Shown here: piece after piece, positions 53,852 to 62,749 of the stretch
Layout: every line of letters begins with the position of its first letter
Position numbering within the stretch: position 1 is the first letter of the stretch
NCBI GenBank assembly: GCA_019634735.1
Contig: JAHCAT010000003.1
Coordinates: 227,913 to 291,912 of the forward strand
Length of the DNA: 64,000 nt
Source of the DNA: Lysobacterales bacterium
GTDB taxonomy: Bacteria; Pseudomonadota; Gammaproteobacteria; Xanthomonadales; UBA2363
Direction of reading: 5' to 3'
Notes under the pieces: model-generated
The model's input: the letters and a program-made list of their open reading frames with translations, nothing else
Told to the model about the DNA's origin: nothing
Database searches by the model: none
Translations under genes and position numbers: made by a program

Positions 53852-54793
53852 ATGATCGAGATCAGCAACCTAAGCAAGCGATACGGTCCACTGCTGGCCG
53901 TCGACGACATCAGCTTCAGGGTGGAGCCCGGCCAGGTGCTGGGTTTCCTCGGCCCGAACGGCGCCGGCAAGTCCACCACCATGAAGATGATCGCCGGTTT
54001 CCTGGCGCCCAGCGCCGGCACCATCCGCGTCGCCGGCCTGGACATCCAGGCCGAGCCGCTCGCCACCAAGCGGCTCATCGGCTATCTCCCCGAGGGCGCG
54101 CCGGCCTGGGGCGAGATGACGCCCCGCCAGTTCCTCGGATTCATCGCCGACATCCGCGGCCTCGACGGCGCCCTGCGCGCGCGCCGACTGGCCGAGGTGG
54201 TCGAGCGACTGAACCTGCAGCGCGTGCTGGACCAGTCCATCGAGACCCTGTCCAAGGGCTTCAAGCGCCGGGTCGGCCTGGCGCAGGCGATCCTGCACGA
54301 TCCCCAGGTGCTGATCCTGGACGAGCCCACCGATGGCCTGGACCCCAACCAGAAGCACGAGGTGCGCTCCCTGATCCAGGCGATGGCCAAGGACAAGATC
54401 ATCGTCATCTCCACCCACATCCTGGAGGAGGTGCATGCGGTGTGCACGCGCGCCATCGTGATCGCCGGTGGCCGCCTGCTGGCCGACGCCACGCCGGCCG
54501 AGCTGGAGCGGCGTTCCCGCTTCCACGGGGCGGTTTCGGTCAGTTGCGCCGACACGCCGGCCCTGGTCGCCGCGCTGCGCGGACTCGACGAGGTCGCCCA
54601 GGTCGAGGTCGACGCCCAGGACGGCCGCGTCACCGCCTTCCCGAAGCCCGGTCGCCCGCTGTTCCCCGCGGTCAGCGCCCTGCTGCGCGACCGCGGCTTC
54701 GCGGTCGACGAGCTGGCCCTGGAGTCGGGCCGTCTGGACGAGGTGTTCCGGCAGATCACCCTGCCGGTGCACAAGGAGGGAGTGCGCCGATGA
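53852..54793 (+). CDS. ABC transporter ATP-binding protein (GldA-like)
   Basis: A 313-residue ATPase with Walker A GPNGAGKST, a signature region LSKGFKRRVGLAQA (SKGF replacing the common SGGQ, as in the ABC-2/GldA branch), Walker B VLILDEPTDGLDP and H-loop ISTHILEEV. The C-terminal ~80 residues form the extra domain typical of this branch. It forms an operon with a permease, a GldG-like protein and a DUF4340 protein. Cargo is unknown; in Bacteroidetes the related Gld system serves gliding, in proteobacteria it is uncharacterised. Confidence 0.88.
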   Translation: MIEISNLSKRYGPLLAVDDISFRVEPGQVLGFLGPNGAGKSTTMKMIAGFLAPSAGTIRVAGLDIQAEPLATKRLIGYLPEGAPAWGEMTPRQFLGFIADIRGLDGALRARRLAEVVERLNLQRVLDQSIETLSKGFKRRVGLAQAILHDPQVLILDEPTDGLDPNQKHEVRSLIQAMAKDKIIVISTHILEEVHAVCTRAIVIAGGRLLADATPAELERRSRFHGAVSVSCADTPALVAALRGLDEVAQVEVDAQDGRVTAFPKPGRPLFPAVSALLRDRGFAVDELALESGRLDEVFRQITLPVHKEGVRR

Positions 54794-55527
54794 GATCGCC
54801 CGTCATGAGCCTTTTCCGGCGCGAGCTGGCCGGCTACTTCGCGACCCCCGTCGCCTATGTGTTCATCCTGATCTTCCTGGTCCTCGCGGCCGCCATGGCG
54901 TTCTACCTGGGCGGTTTCTTCGAGCGCGGCCAGGCCGACCTCGGCGCGTTCTTCACCTTCCACCCCTGGCTCTATCTGTTCCTTGTCCCTGCGGTGTCCA
55001 TGCGGCTGTGGGCCGAGGAGCGCAAGTCGGGAACCATCGAGCTGCTGCTCACCCTGCCGGTGACCATGGGCCAGGCGGTGCTCGGCAAGTTCCTCGCGGC
55101 CTGGGCCTTCATCGCCATCGCCCTGGCGCTGACCTTCCCGGTCTGGATCACGGTCAATTACCTCGGCAACCCGGACAACGGCGCGATCCTGGCCGGTTAC
55201 ATCGGCAGCCTGCTGATGGCCGGTGCCTTCCTGGCGATCGGCTCCTGCCTGTCGGCGGCGACCCGCAACCAGGTGATCGCCTTCATCCTGACCGTGGTGG
55301 TGTGCTTCCTGCTGCTGCTGGCGGGCTATCCGCTGGTCCTGGATGCATTCAGCGGCTGGGCACCGCAGGCGCTGGTCGACGGCATCGCCTCGATCAGCTT
55401 CCTGACCCACTTCAATGCCATCAGCAAGGGCGTCATCGACCTGCGCGATCTCGTCTATTTCGGTCTGATGATCGGCGCATGGCTGTACGCCTGCGCCATC
55501 GTCGTCGAAATGAAGAAGGCCGACTGA
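54790..55527 (+). CDS. ABC transporter permease (GldF-like, ABC-2 type)
   Basis: A 245-residue inner-membrane protein with six helices. It carries FRRELAGYFATPVAYVFIL at the N-terminus and RLWAEERKSGTIELLLTLPVT, the hallmark loop of ABC-2 permeases including GldF. The ATG overlaps the ATPase stop (ATGA). The GldG-like gene begins 13 bases after its stop. Confidence 0.88.
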   Translation: MRSPVMSLFRRELAGYFATPVAYVFILIFLVLAAAMAFYLGGFFERGQADLGAFFTFHPWLYLFLVPAVSMRLWAEERKSGTIELLLTLPVTMGQAVLGKFLAAWAFIAIALALTFPVWITVNYLGNPDNGAILAGYIGSLLMAGAFLAIGSCLSAATRNQVIAFILTVVVCFLLLLAGYPLVLDAFSGWAPQALVDGIASISFLTHFNAISKGVIDLRDLVYFGLMIGAWLYACAIVVEMKKAD

Positions 55528-55540
55528 GGACACCGACGCC

Positions 55541-57427
55541 ATGAATCCCGCCAACCGCCGTTCCGCCACCGTCGGCACCCTGGTGCTGCTGGGCATCGCG
55601 CTGGTCGCCGTGCTGCTGGTCAGCAACCTGCTGCTGCGCGGCCTGCGCATCGACCTGACCCAGAACCGCCTGTTCACGGTTTCCGAGGGCACCCGCGAGA
55701 TCGTCCGCGGCATCGACGAGCCGATCACCCTGTACTACTTCTTCTCGGACCGCGTAAGCGCCGACCTGCCGCAGGGGCAGCCGCTGCGGGCCTACGCGAC
55801 CCGCGTGCGCGAACTGCTCGAGGAGCTCGCCGGACTGTCGCGCGGCAAGCTGGTGCTGCGCGTCATCGATCCCTTGCCGTTCTCCGAGGAAGAGGACCGG
55901 GCGACCAGCTTCGGGCTGACCCCCGTGCCGGTCGGCCGCAGCGGCGAGAACCTGTACTTCGGCCTGGCCGGAACCAACGCCACCGATGGCCAGGCCGCGA
56001 TCCCGTTCTTCCAGATGGACAAGGAGGCGTTCCTGGAATACGACCTCGCCAAGCTCGTCCACGAGCTGGACCAGGTCCGCAAGCCGGTGGTCGGCCTGAT
56101 CAGTGCGCTGCCGATGTCGGGCAGTTTCGATCCGGCCATGCGCACCCTGCCCGAGCCCTGGGTCGCGCTGTCCGAGCTGCGCCAGCTGTTCGACGTCCGG
56201 GAGCTCACCGCCACAGGCCTGTCCGCCATCGACCCCGACATCGGCGTGCTGCTGCTCGTCCATCCCAAGGAGCTGTCGGACGACACGCTGTACGCGATCG
56301 ACCAGTTCGTGCTGCGCGGTGGCCGGCTGGTGGTGTTCGTCGATCCGCTGTCCGACGCCGACGAGTCCGGCAACGATCCGCAGAACCCCAGCGCGGCGAT
56401 GTTCGCGAACCGCAGCTCCGACCTGGCGCGGCTGTTCCGCGCCTGGGGCGTGGAGTACGACCCGGGCAAGGTGGTCCTGGACGCGCGCTACGCCGCCCAG
56501 GTGAGCATGCAGGCCGGTCGGCCACCGGTCCGGCACCTGGCCATCCTGGCCCTGGGCCAGGAGGCCCTGAACGACGCCGAGGCGATCACCGGCGTGCTGT
56601 CGACGGTCAATGTCTCCGCGGCGGGCGCCATCGGGCTTGCCGAGGGCAGCCCGCTGCAACTGGTGCCGTTGATCCAGTCCAGCGGCGAGTCGGCGCTGGC
56701 CGATGCCGAACGACTGAAGTTCATGCCCGATCCTTCCGGTCTGTTCGCCGACTTCCAGCCCAGTGGCGAGCGGCATGTGCTGGCCGGGCGGCTGCACGGG
56801 GTGTTCCCCACCGCCTTTCCCGAACGCGCCGGAGAGGGCCACCTGGCCGAGTCCGCCGAACCCGGCAACGTCGTGGTGTTCGCCGACACCGACCTGCTCA
56901 CCGACCGGCTCTGGGTCCAGGTCCAGAACTTCCTGGGACAGCGCCTGGTCAATGCCTTCGCCAACAACGGCGACCTGTTCATCAACACCGTCGATACCCT
57001 GGGCGGGTCGAGCGCGCTCATCGGCGTACGCGGCCGGGCCACGTCGGCACGCCCGTTCACCACGGTGGAGGCGATCCAGCGGCGTGCCGAGGAACGGTTC
57101 CGGGATACCGAGCGGCAGCTGCAGGACGAGCTTGGCGAGACCGAGCGCCGGCTCAACGAGCTGCAGACCCGCCAGGAGCCCGGACAGGCGCTGATCCTGA
57201 GCGCCGAGCAGCGCACCGAGCTGGAGCGGTTCCGCAGCCGTCAGCTGGAGATCCGCCGCGAGCTGCGCCAGGTCCGCCGGCAGCTGGACGCCGACATCGA
57301 CCGGCTGGGCAGCTGGCTCAAGTTCATCAACGTCTGGCTGCTGCCGGTGTTGCTGACCCTGGCCGTGGCCGGCCTGGTCTACTGGCGCCGCCGCCGCCGC
57401 CGCGAGGCCACAGCGGCCGCGGTCTGA
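55541..57427 (+). CDS. GldG-like ABC transport auxiliary protein
   Basis: A 628-residue protein anchored by an N-terminal helix (about 10-30). A large periplasmic region resembles the ABC-type uncharacterised/GldG domain (LTQNRLFTVSEGT, ITLYYFFSDRVSADLP, VVFVDPLSD). A long coiled coil (about 510-590, rich in ERRLNELQTRQE and RSRQLEIRRELRQ) leads to a C-terminal helix (VWLLPVLLTLAVAGLVYW) and a basic tail. It thus spans the membrane twice with a coiled-coil stalk before the second helix. Confidence 0.85.
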   Translation: MNPANRRSATVGTLVLLGIALVAVLLVSNLLLRGLRIDLTQNRLFTVSEGTREIVRGIDEPITLYYFFSDRVSADLPQGQPLRAYATRVRELLEELAGLSRGKLVLRVIDPLPFSEEEDRATSFGLTPVPVGRSGENLYFGLAGTNATDGQAAIPFFQMDKEAFLEYDLAKLVHELDQVRKPVVGLISALPMSGSFDPAMRTLPEPWVALSELRQLFDVRELTATGLSAIDPDIGVLLLVHPKELSDDTLYAIDQFVLRGGRLVVFVDPLSDADESGNDPQNPSAAMFANRSSDLARLFRAWGVEYDPGKVVLDARYAAQVSMQAGRPPVRHLAILALGQEALNDAEAITGVLSTVNVSAAGAIGLAEGSPLQLVPLIQSSGESALADAERLKFMPDPSGLFADFQPSGERHVLAGRLHGVFPTAFPERAGEGHLAESAEPGNVVVFADTDLLTDRLWVQVQNFLGQRLVNAFANNGDLFINTVDTLGGSSALIGVRGRATSARPFTTVEAIQRRAEERFRDTERQLQDELGETERRLNELQTRQEPGQALILSAEQRTELERFRSRQLEIRRELRQVRRQLDADIDRLGSWLKFINVWLLPVLLTLAVAGLVYWRRRRRREATAAAV

Positions 57428-57443
57428 CCGGAGGAAACACGAC

Positions 57444-58643
57444 ATGTCTTCATCCCGCTTCTCCGTGATTGCCGCGGTCGCGCTCGCCGCCGTGCTGGCC
57501 GCGGTGCTGCTGGTCTCGCAGCGTGCCCCCGAGTCGGAAGGCAGCCTGCTCGGCGAACCCGTGCTGCCCGGCCTGTCGGAGCGCCTGAACGATGTCACCG
57601 CACTGCGCTTCAGTGGCGCCGGCGGCGCGCCCCTGGTCGGCCTGGTGCGTTCCGGCACGGTCTGGACCGTGGTCGAGCGCCATGGCCATCCCGCCGCGGC
57701 CGACAAGGTCCGCCTGGCGCTGATCAATCTGGCCGAGTCCAGGGTCCTTGAGCCGAAGACCGCCAATCCCGATCGTCATGCCCAGCTGGGTGTCGAATCG
57801 CTGGAGGGCGAGGGCGCAAGCGGCGTGCTGGTCGAGGTCGAATCGCCCGGCCAGGCCGATCGGATGATCATCGGCAACTACGCCGGCCAGCAGGGTGAGG
57901 GCACCTATGTCCGTCGCCCGGACGAGGCGCGCAGTCTCATGGCCAGCGGCAACCTGGTGCCCGAGCGCGAGCCCGCGGCCTGGCTGCAGCGCGAGCTGCT
58001 CGACATTCCGTCCAGCCAGATCCGCGAGGTCGAACTGAGCGGAGCGGCCGGTGGGGCGGTGCGCGTGTTCAAGGAGTCGGCCGCCCAGGAGAACTTCACG
58101 GTTGCGGACCTGCCGCGCGGCCGGACCGTGCAGTCCGCCTTCGTCGCCAACGGTCTGGCCTCGACCCTGTCCGGCCTGAGCCTTGAGGATGTCGCGCGCG
58201 ACCAGGGCGAAGCCGGCCCGCCCAGCCACTCGGCACGGTACCGGCTGTTCGACGGCCGGGTCGTGATTGTGGAGGGCTGGCACGGCGGCACCGATGACGC
58301 CGGCAATGCGGCGCCGTCCTGGGCGACGCTGAAGGTCGAGGTCGACGACCAGCTCGCCCGGGCCGCGATCGTCGAGCAGCTGCAGGCGGAAGCGGCCGCG
58401 GCGGCGGACCAGCAGGGCGCAACGGGCGAGCAGGGCCAGGAGACGGCGGCAGACGGCCCCGACGAGGTATCCGACGCTGCTCTCGTCTTGGACGAAGCGG
58501 CGGTGGCTGCGCGCCTGGACACGCTGCACCAGGAGGTGGCTGTCCTGTCGGAGCGCTTCGCGGGCTGGCGCTACCAGTTGCCGGCGTTCAAGTTCGCCAA
58601 CCTCGACAAGGGGCTTGAGGACATGCTGCAGCCCCGCGACTGA
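57444..58643 (+). CDS. DUF4340 domain-containing protein
   Basis: A 399-residue protein with an N-terminal signal anchor (VIAAVALAAVLAAVLLVS) and two DUF4340 repeats, visible as LIGNYAGQQGEGTYVRRP-type and AAWLQRELLDIPSSQIREV segments, in the periplasm. An acidic, Ala/Gln-rich insert lies near residues 315-345. DUF4340 genes typically end operons with GldA/F/G homologues, as here, and probably form part of the same complex. A 12-base hairpin follows the stop. Confidence 0.85.
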   Translation: MSSSRFSVIAAVALAAVLAAVLLVSQRAPESEGSLLGEPVLPGLSERLNDVTALRFSGAGGAPLVGLVRSGTVWTVVERHGHPAAADKVRLALINLAESRVLEPKTANPDRHAQLGVESLEGEGASGVLVEVESPGQADRMIIGNYAGQQGEGTYVRRPDEARSLMASGNLVPEREPAAWLQRELLDIPSSQIREVELSGAAGGAVRVFKESAAQENFTVADLPRGRTVQSAFVANGLASTLSGLSLEDVARDQGEAGPPSHSARYRLFDGRVVIVEGWHGGTDDAGNAAPSWATLKVEVDDQLARAAIVEQLQAEAAAAADQQGATGEQGQETAADGPDEVSDAALVLDEAAVAARLDTLHQEVAVLSERFAGWRYQLPAFKFANLDKGLEDMLQPRD

Positions 58644-58650
58644 GGCGTGC

Positions 58651-58679
58651 GTGCCGCCGCGGGGCTGCCGCGGCGGCAC
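58651..58679. terminator. Hairpin between convergent DUF4340 and GGDEF/EAL genes
   Basis: GTGCCGCCGCGG / CCGCGGCGGCAC, a perfect 12-base stem with loop GGCTG. It sits seven bases from each stop codon and could serve both strands. Confidence 0.65.
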
Positions 58680-58685
58680 GTCGGA

Positions 58686-60947
58686 TCAGGCCTCCGCGAC
58701 CAGGGCGGCGAAGTCCGCCGCCGGTTGCGGGCGGCCGATCAGGTAACCCTGGGCTTCGTCGAAGCCCAGGCCCCTGAGCAGCGCGAGCTGGCGGGCGCTT
58801 TCCACGCCCTCGGCGACCAGCCGCAGTCCCAGCCGATGGCCCAGGCCGACCACGGCCGCGGCGATCGCGGTGGCGCGCTCGTCGTCGAGCAGGCTGGCCA
58901 CGAACAGGTGGTCGATCTTCAGGCGCTCCACCGGGAAGCGCATCAGGTAGGAAAGGCTCGAGTAGCCGGTGCCGAAGTCGTCCAGGGCCGCACCGACGCC
59001 GCGCTCGCGCAGGCCGGCCAGGACCTCGACGGCTTTTTCGGGACGGTCGAACAGCACCGTTTCGGTCAGCTCGACCTCCAGGCGGTGTGGCGCCAGGCCG
59101 TGCCGGGCCAGGGCCGCTTCGATGGTGCCGGCCAGGTCGTCGTCGTAGAACTGGGCTGCCGAGACGTTGACGGACACGGGCAGGGCGACCAGGCCGGCGT
59201 CGTCCCAGGCGCGCATCTGCCGGCAGGCCTCATCGACCAGCCAGCGGCCGATCGGCACGATCAGGCCGATCGCCTCGGCCAGCCGCACGACCTCGCCGGT
59301 CGGCAGCAGGCCGCCCTCGCCATCATCGACCCGGAGCAGCGCCTCGGCGCCGTTGAGGCGGCTGTCGGCGAGCGCCAGGCGCGGCTGGTAATGCAGTGCG
59401 AGGTTTCCGCGGGCCAGCGCGTCGCGCAACCTTCGCTCCAGGTGCAGGGTGTGCTGCACGCTCTGCGCCATCTCTTCGGTGTACAGGAACACCCGGTCCC
59501 GACCCGATTGCTTGGCGCGGTACATCGCCAGGTCCGCCTCGCGGACCAGCGATTCCGCATCCTCCCCGTGTTCGGGGTAGAGGCTGATGCCGACGCTGGC
59601 GGAGACGTGGACGGCGCCGCCGGGGCGGTCGATCGGCGGTCGCAGGCGCTCGCACAGGTCACGCGCCACCGCGACGGCCTCCTCGGCGCCCTGGATGCCC
59701 TCAAGCAGCACCAGGAATTCGTCGCCGCCATAGCGGGCCAGCAGGTCCTCGCCACGCAGCCGGCCGCGCAGCCGGCCGACCACCTCGGCCAGTACCTCGT
59801 CGCCGACCGGGTGGCCCAGGCTGTCGTTGATGTTCTTGAAACGGTCCAGGTCGATGAACAGCACCGCGACCCGGCTGCCGGCGCCTCGGGCGCGGTCGAC
59901 GGCCTCGGCCAGCGCACGTTGGGCGCGGCGGCGGTTGGGCAGGCGGGTCAGGCTGTCGTGGTGGGCCAGGAAGTCGAGCCGCGACTCGGACTCCTTGAGC
60001 GCACTGATGTCGGTGGCGACCGCGACGAACTGCCCCTGGCCACCGGCGTCGCCGGGAATCAGGCTGGCACTCAGCCACTGCGGGACGTTGCGACCGTCGG
60101 CGCGGCGGATCAGGCACTCGCCCTGCCAGTGGCCATGGCTGCGCAGGGCGGCGGCGACGCGATTCTCCAGGTTGGGCCGGGGCTGCTGGTCGGCCAGCAG
60201 GATGCGCCAGGCCCGGCCCAGCAGGGCCCCCCGGTCGTAGCCGGTGACGCGCTGCAAGGCGGGATTGACGTCGATCAGGGTGCCGTCGAGCTGGGCCACC
60301 ACGATGCCGTCGCGGGTGCTCTCGAACACGCGTGCCGCGCGACGCAGCCCGGCGTCGGCACGGCGGCGCTGCACGGCGGCGCCCAGGCTGGCTGCCAGGA
60401 GCTTGAGCACGGCCTCCTCGACAGCGGTCCAGTTCCGTTTGCTGCGCACCGAGTCCAGGCCAAGAAAGCCCCAGAGCTGGTCGTCCAGCAGCACCGGCAC
60501 CACCAGGATGGAAACGATGCCCTGCGGGTCGAGCACGGCCCGCTCCTCGGGGGAAAATTCGCCGATGACGCCCGACACCGCGCGACCCTGCCTGAGCAGG
60601 CCGACGAACCGGGGGTAGACGGCGCTCATGTCCAATGCGCGCAGGTCGGGGTTGTCGCGCTGGGATTCGATGCCCGGGCCGACCCATTCATGGGTCTGCG
60701 AGCAGACCAGACGGGTCGGATCGGCGGCCGGAAGGCGTTCGAACAGGTAGACCCGATCGACACCGGTGCCCCGGCCCAGGCCGGCCAGCGCGGCGTCGAT
60801 GGCCTGGTCCAGGTTGCCGGTGGCGAGCAGGTCCGCCGCCAACCCGGCGGACAGCTCGAGGAGGGCGTCGCGGCGTGCCAGCGCTTCGCGAAGGCCCGCC
60901 AGCTCCCCGTCGATGCCACCGTCGTCCCGAGGGTCGTCCCGTGCCAC
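58686..60947 (-). CDS. GAF-PAS-GGDEF-EAL cyclic-di-GMP protein
   Basis: A 753-residue cytoplasmic protein. Order: a short N-terminal coil, GAF (about 25-185), PAS (about 200-310), GGDEF (about 335-495; RYGGDEFLVLL intact) and EAL (about 510-750; NGAEALLRV, ALDDFGTGYSSLSYL and ERLKIDHLFV intact). Both synthesis and breakdown motifs are complete, so the net activity cannot be predicted. The GTG start is supported by GGAGG five to six bases upstream. It is monocistronic, and a heptamer repeat array lies about 70 bases upstream of the start. Confidence 0.93.
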   Translation of the reverse strand: MARDDPRDDGGIDGELAGLREALARRDALLELSAGLAADLLATGNLDQAIDAALAGLGRGTGVDRVYLFERLPAADPTRLVCSQTHEWVGPGIESQRDNPDLRALDMSAVYPRFVGLLRQGRAVSGVIGEFSPEERAVLDPQGIVSILVVPVLLDDQLWGFLGLDSVRSKRNWTAVEEAVLKLLAASLGAAVQRRRADAGLRRAARVFESTRDGIVVAQLDGTLIDVNPALQRVTGYDRGALLGRAWRILLADQQPRPNLENRVAAALRSHGHWQGECLIRRADGRNVPQWLSASLIPGDAGGQGQFVAVATDISALKESESRLDFLAHHDSLTRLPNRRRAQRALAEAVDRARGAGSRVAVLFIDLDRFKNINDSLGHPVGDEVLAEVVGRLRGRLRGEDLLARYGGDEFLVLLEGIQGAEEAVAVARDLCERLRPPIDRPGGAVHVSASVGISLYPEHGEDAESLVREADLAMYRAKQSGRDRVFLYTEEMAQSVQHTLHLERRLRDALARGNLALHYQPRLALADSRLNGAEALLRVDDGEGGLLPTGEVVRLAEAIGLIVPIGRWLVDEACRQMRAWDDAGLVALPVSVNVSAAQFYDDDLAGTIEAALARHGLAPHRLEVELTETVLFDRPEKAVEVLAGLRERGVGAALDDFGTGYSSLSYLMRFPVERLKIDHLFVASLLDDERATAIAAAVVGLGHRLGLRLVAEGVESARQLALLRGLGFDEAQGYLIGRPQPAADFAALVAEA

Positions 60948-61015
60948 CGCGCCTCCTTACGCAGCCTGCCAGGTGGATACTACCCCGCACGGCCCGACGG
61001 GTCCTCATCGAAGCC

Positions 61016-61099
61016 TGGAGCAGGGAGCAGGGAGCAGGGAGCAGGGACTTGGGACCCGGGACTCGGGACTCGGGACTCGGGACTCGGGACTCGGGAATC
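61016..61099. repeat. Composite heptamer array GGGAGCA then GGGACTC
   Basis: Twelve seven-base units: one TGGAGCA, three GGGAGCA, one GGGACTT, one GGGACCC, five GGGACTC and one GGGAATC. The array switches from one sequence family to another midway, suggesting fusion of two arrays or gradual drift. G-triplets at seven-base spacing could form several G-quadruplexes. Confidence 0.95.
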
Positions 61100-61208
61100 C
61101 CCACTGGCCCGTTGGGGCCTTACTGGGTTCGTCTTTCCGCCATCCCCACAGCCCGGCCCGCCCGCTCTTGCCAGGCGCGCGCCGCCGGTGCGACGGCGCC
61201 GCACTTCT

Positions 61209-61235
61209 CCCCTCCCCCGCCCTGCGGGGGAGGGG
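61209..61235. repeat. G+C palindrome beside the heptamer array
   Basis: CCCCTCCCCCGC / GCGGGGGAGGGG with loop CCT, perfect over 12 bases; the right side continues into CGGGGGAGAGGG. It resembles a repetitive extragenic palindrome, but no second copy is in the window. Confidence 0.75.
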
Positions 61236-61589
61236 CGGGGGAGAGGGCTGCCACGGCCAGCGCGTGCTGCTGGGCCAGCAACGATGCGCCTCCGGGTCAG
61301 CGTCGGTCCTGCGCGGAGTCCCTTCTACAACAGGCGCCTGGCGGTGCGTTGATTGGGGTGCACAGCGTGCCCGCCGCCGTCAGCCTGATCCTGTTGCTGG
61401 AAACAAGCCCGCAGCGCGGCGAGCTGCGGGGCCTGTCCTGCAGGGAGAGCGGCGCTGATCGCGCTCAGCCTTCCGAAGCCCGTTCCCGTTCGCTGCTTCC
61501 CGTCTCCCGGCCACGAGCCGAGCCTCGATGCTGATCGGGTCTCCCGGGGGAAGGGAGATGCGCAGTGTCCGCGTACGCGCGTCGCGCGA

Positions 61590-62408
61590 TCAGTGTTCGG
61601 GGAGCAGCAGCTGCGGGTCGATCCGGGTGTCGAACCAGTTCATGCCCCAGTGCATGTGCGGACCGGTCGCCCGGCCGGTGGCGCCGACCGCGCCGAGCAC
61701 CTCGCCCTGCTCGACCCGATCGCCCACCGCACGGTCGATGCGGCTGAGGTGGATGAAGGTCGAGGACACGCCATGGCCGTGATCCAGGGTCAAGGTGCCG
61801 CCCGTCAGATAGAAATCCGGTTCGGCCAGGATCACCACGCCTGCCGCCGGCGCCCGGACCGGAGTGCCGGTCGGCGCCGCCACGTCCAGGCCATAGTGCG
61901 GATTACGCGGTTCGCCGTTGAGGATGCGCTGGCTTCCATAGACGCCGCTGACCCGACCACTGACAGGCCACTGGAAGGCCTGCAGAAAATCGAGGCGGTC
62001 ATCGTCGCGATCGCGTGCGGTGCTGACCTGGGCCTGCTCACGGGCAATCCGGCGCGCCAGCTCGGGGTCCGGGCTGACCGTCGAGGGCGGCAGTCCGTCG
62101 ACCCGCTCGATCCGCCAGCGTCGCGTCTCGACCTGTATCCGTGCCTGGTGCCGGCTGCCATCCGGAAAACGTGCGTGGAGCTCGGCCTCGGGACCGTGTT
62201 CGCGGCCCAGGCCGAAAACGAACCAGCCCTCCTCGGATACACGCAAGGTGCGGCCAGCGAAACGCACCGTACTGCCGGGCGGCACCCTGCCGGTGACCAG
62301 TGCCCCCTGGACCGCCTGCGCCGGCAGTTCCATGCGCGCATCGGCCAGGGCGGGCGGCACGAAGATCGGCTGGAGGAAAATGAGAAAAAACAATACTATA
62401 CGGAGCAT
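61590..62408 (-). CDS. Exported M23-family (LytM) peptidase
   Basis: A 272-residue protein with a signal peptide (LRIVLFFLIFLQPIFVPPALA), a beta-rich N-terminal domain and a C-terminal M23 metallopeptidase domain. Zinc-site motifs are NPHYGLDVAAP (H-x3-D) and GPHMHWGM (H-x-H), with a further catalytic His in LDHGHGVS. All key residues are present, so it is likely an active peptidoglycan endopeptidase. It starts two bases after the yidD stop, so the two are co-transcribed. Confidence 0.92.
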   Translation of the reverse strand: MLRIVLFFLIFLQPIFVPPALADARMELPAQAVQGALVTGRVPPGSTVRFAGRTLRVSEEGWFVFGLGREHGPEAELHARFPDGSRHQARIQVETRRWRIERVDGLPPSTVSPDPELARRIAREQAQVSTARDRDDDRLDFLQAFQWPVSGRVSGVYGSQRILNGEPRNPHYGLDVAAPTGTPVRAPAAGVVILAEPDFYLTGGTLTLDHGHGVSSTFIHLSRIDRAVGDRVEQGEVLGAVGATGRATGPHMHWGMNWFDTRIDPQLLLPEH

Positions 62409-62410
62409 TA

Positions 62411-62668
62411 TCAAGGCTGTCTCTGGTTCGAGGACCGGCCCGGGAACAGACGGAACACGGTCGGGACCGGGTCTTCGCCGCCCGCCGACAGCGGGTGGCA
62501 GCGCAGGATCCGCCACAGCGCCAGCCAGCCGCCGCGCAGGCTGCCGTGCCGGGCCAGGGCGGTACGGGCGTAGACGCTGCAACTGGGATGGAAACGGCAG
62601 CGCGCACCGAGCAGGGGGCTGAACCAGCGCCTGTATCCGTTGATGACGCAGCGCAGCAGACGGTTCAC
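62411..62668 (-). CDS. yidD: Membrane protein insertion efficiency factor YidD
   Basis: An 85-residue YidD/DUF37 protein with the conserved cysteine-rich core ([22 protein letters not shown] begins it; key pieces are [15 protein letters not shown] and YARTAL) and [13 protein letters not shown]. It assists YidC-dependent membrane insertion. The start is GTG. Usually this gene sits in the rpmH-rnpA-yidD-yidC origin cluster; here it lies alone ahead of an M23 peptidase. It is divergent from dksA. Confidence 0.93.
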   Translation of the reverse strand: MNRLLRCVINGYRRWFSPLLGARCRFHPSCSVYARTALARHGSLRGGWLALWRILRCHPLSAGGEDPVPTVFRLFPGRSSNQRQP

Positions 62669-62697
62669 TCAGGGAGGTCTTGTGCGTGCGGCGGAAG

Positions 62698-62726
62698 TTG
62701 CCGCAAGGTGGCGCTTAGGCTATAAC
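62698..62726 (+). promoter_or_regulatory. Sigma-70 promoter of dksA
   Basis: -35 TTGCCG (62698-62703), a 17-base spacer and -10 TATAAC (62721-62726), followed by a G+C-rich CACGCGGCCGCG stretch. It leaves a short leader of about 17 bases to the ATG at 62750. Confidence 0.7.
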
Positions 62727-62749
62727 ACGCGGCCGCGACGCCTCAAGGC

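Larger units (their letters stand above)
60948..61589. other. 642-bp non-coding stretch with heptamers and a G+C palindrome
   Basis: Between the GGDEF/EAL gene start and the M23 peptidase stop. It holds the 12-unit heptamer array (61016-61099) and a 12-base-stem palindrome (61209-61235). The remaining ~350 bases show no recognisable gene or further repeat. Confidence 0.7.

Noticed and set aside
58647..61352. 901-codon plus-strand open frame opposite the GGDEF/EAL gene
   Set aside because: The opposite strand has intact GGDEF and EAL motifs; this frame has none and runs into the heptamer array.
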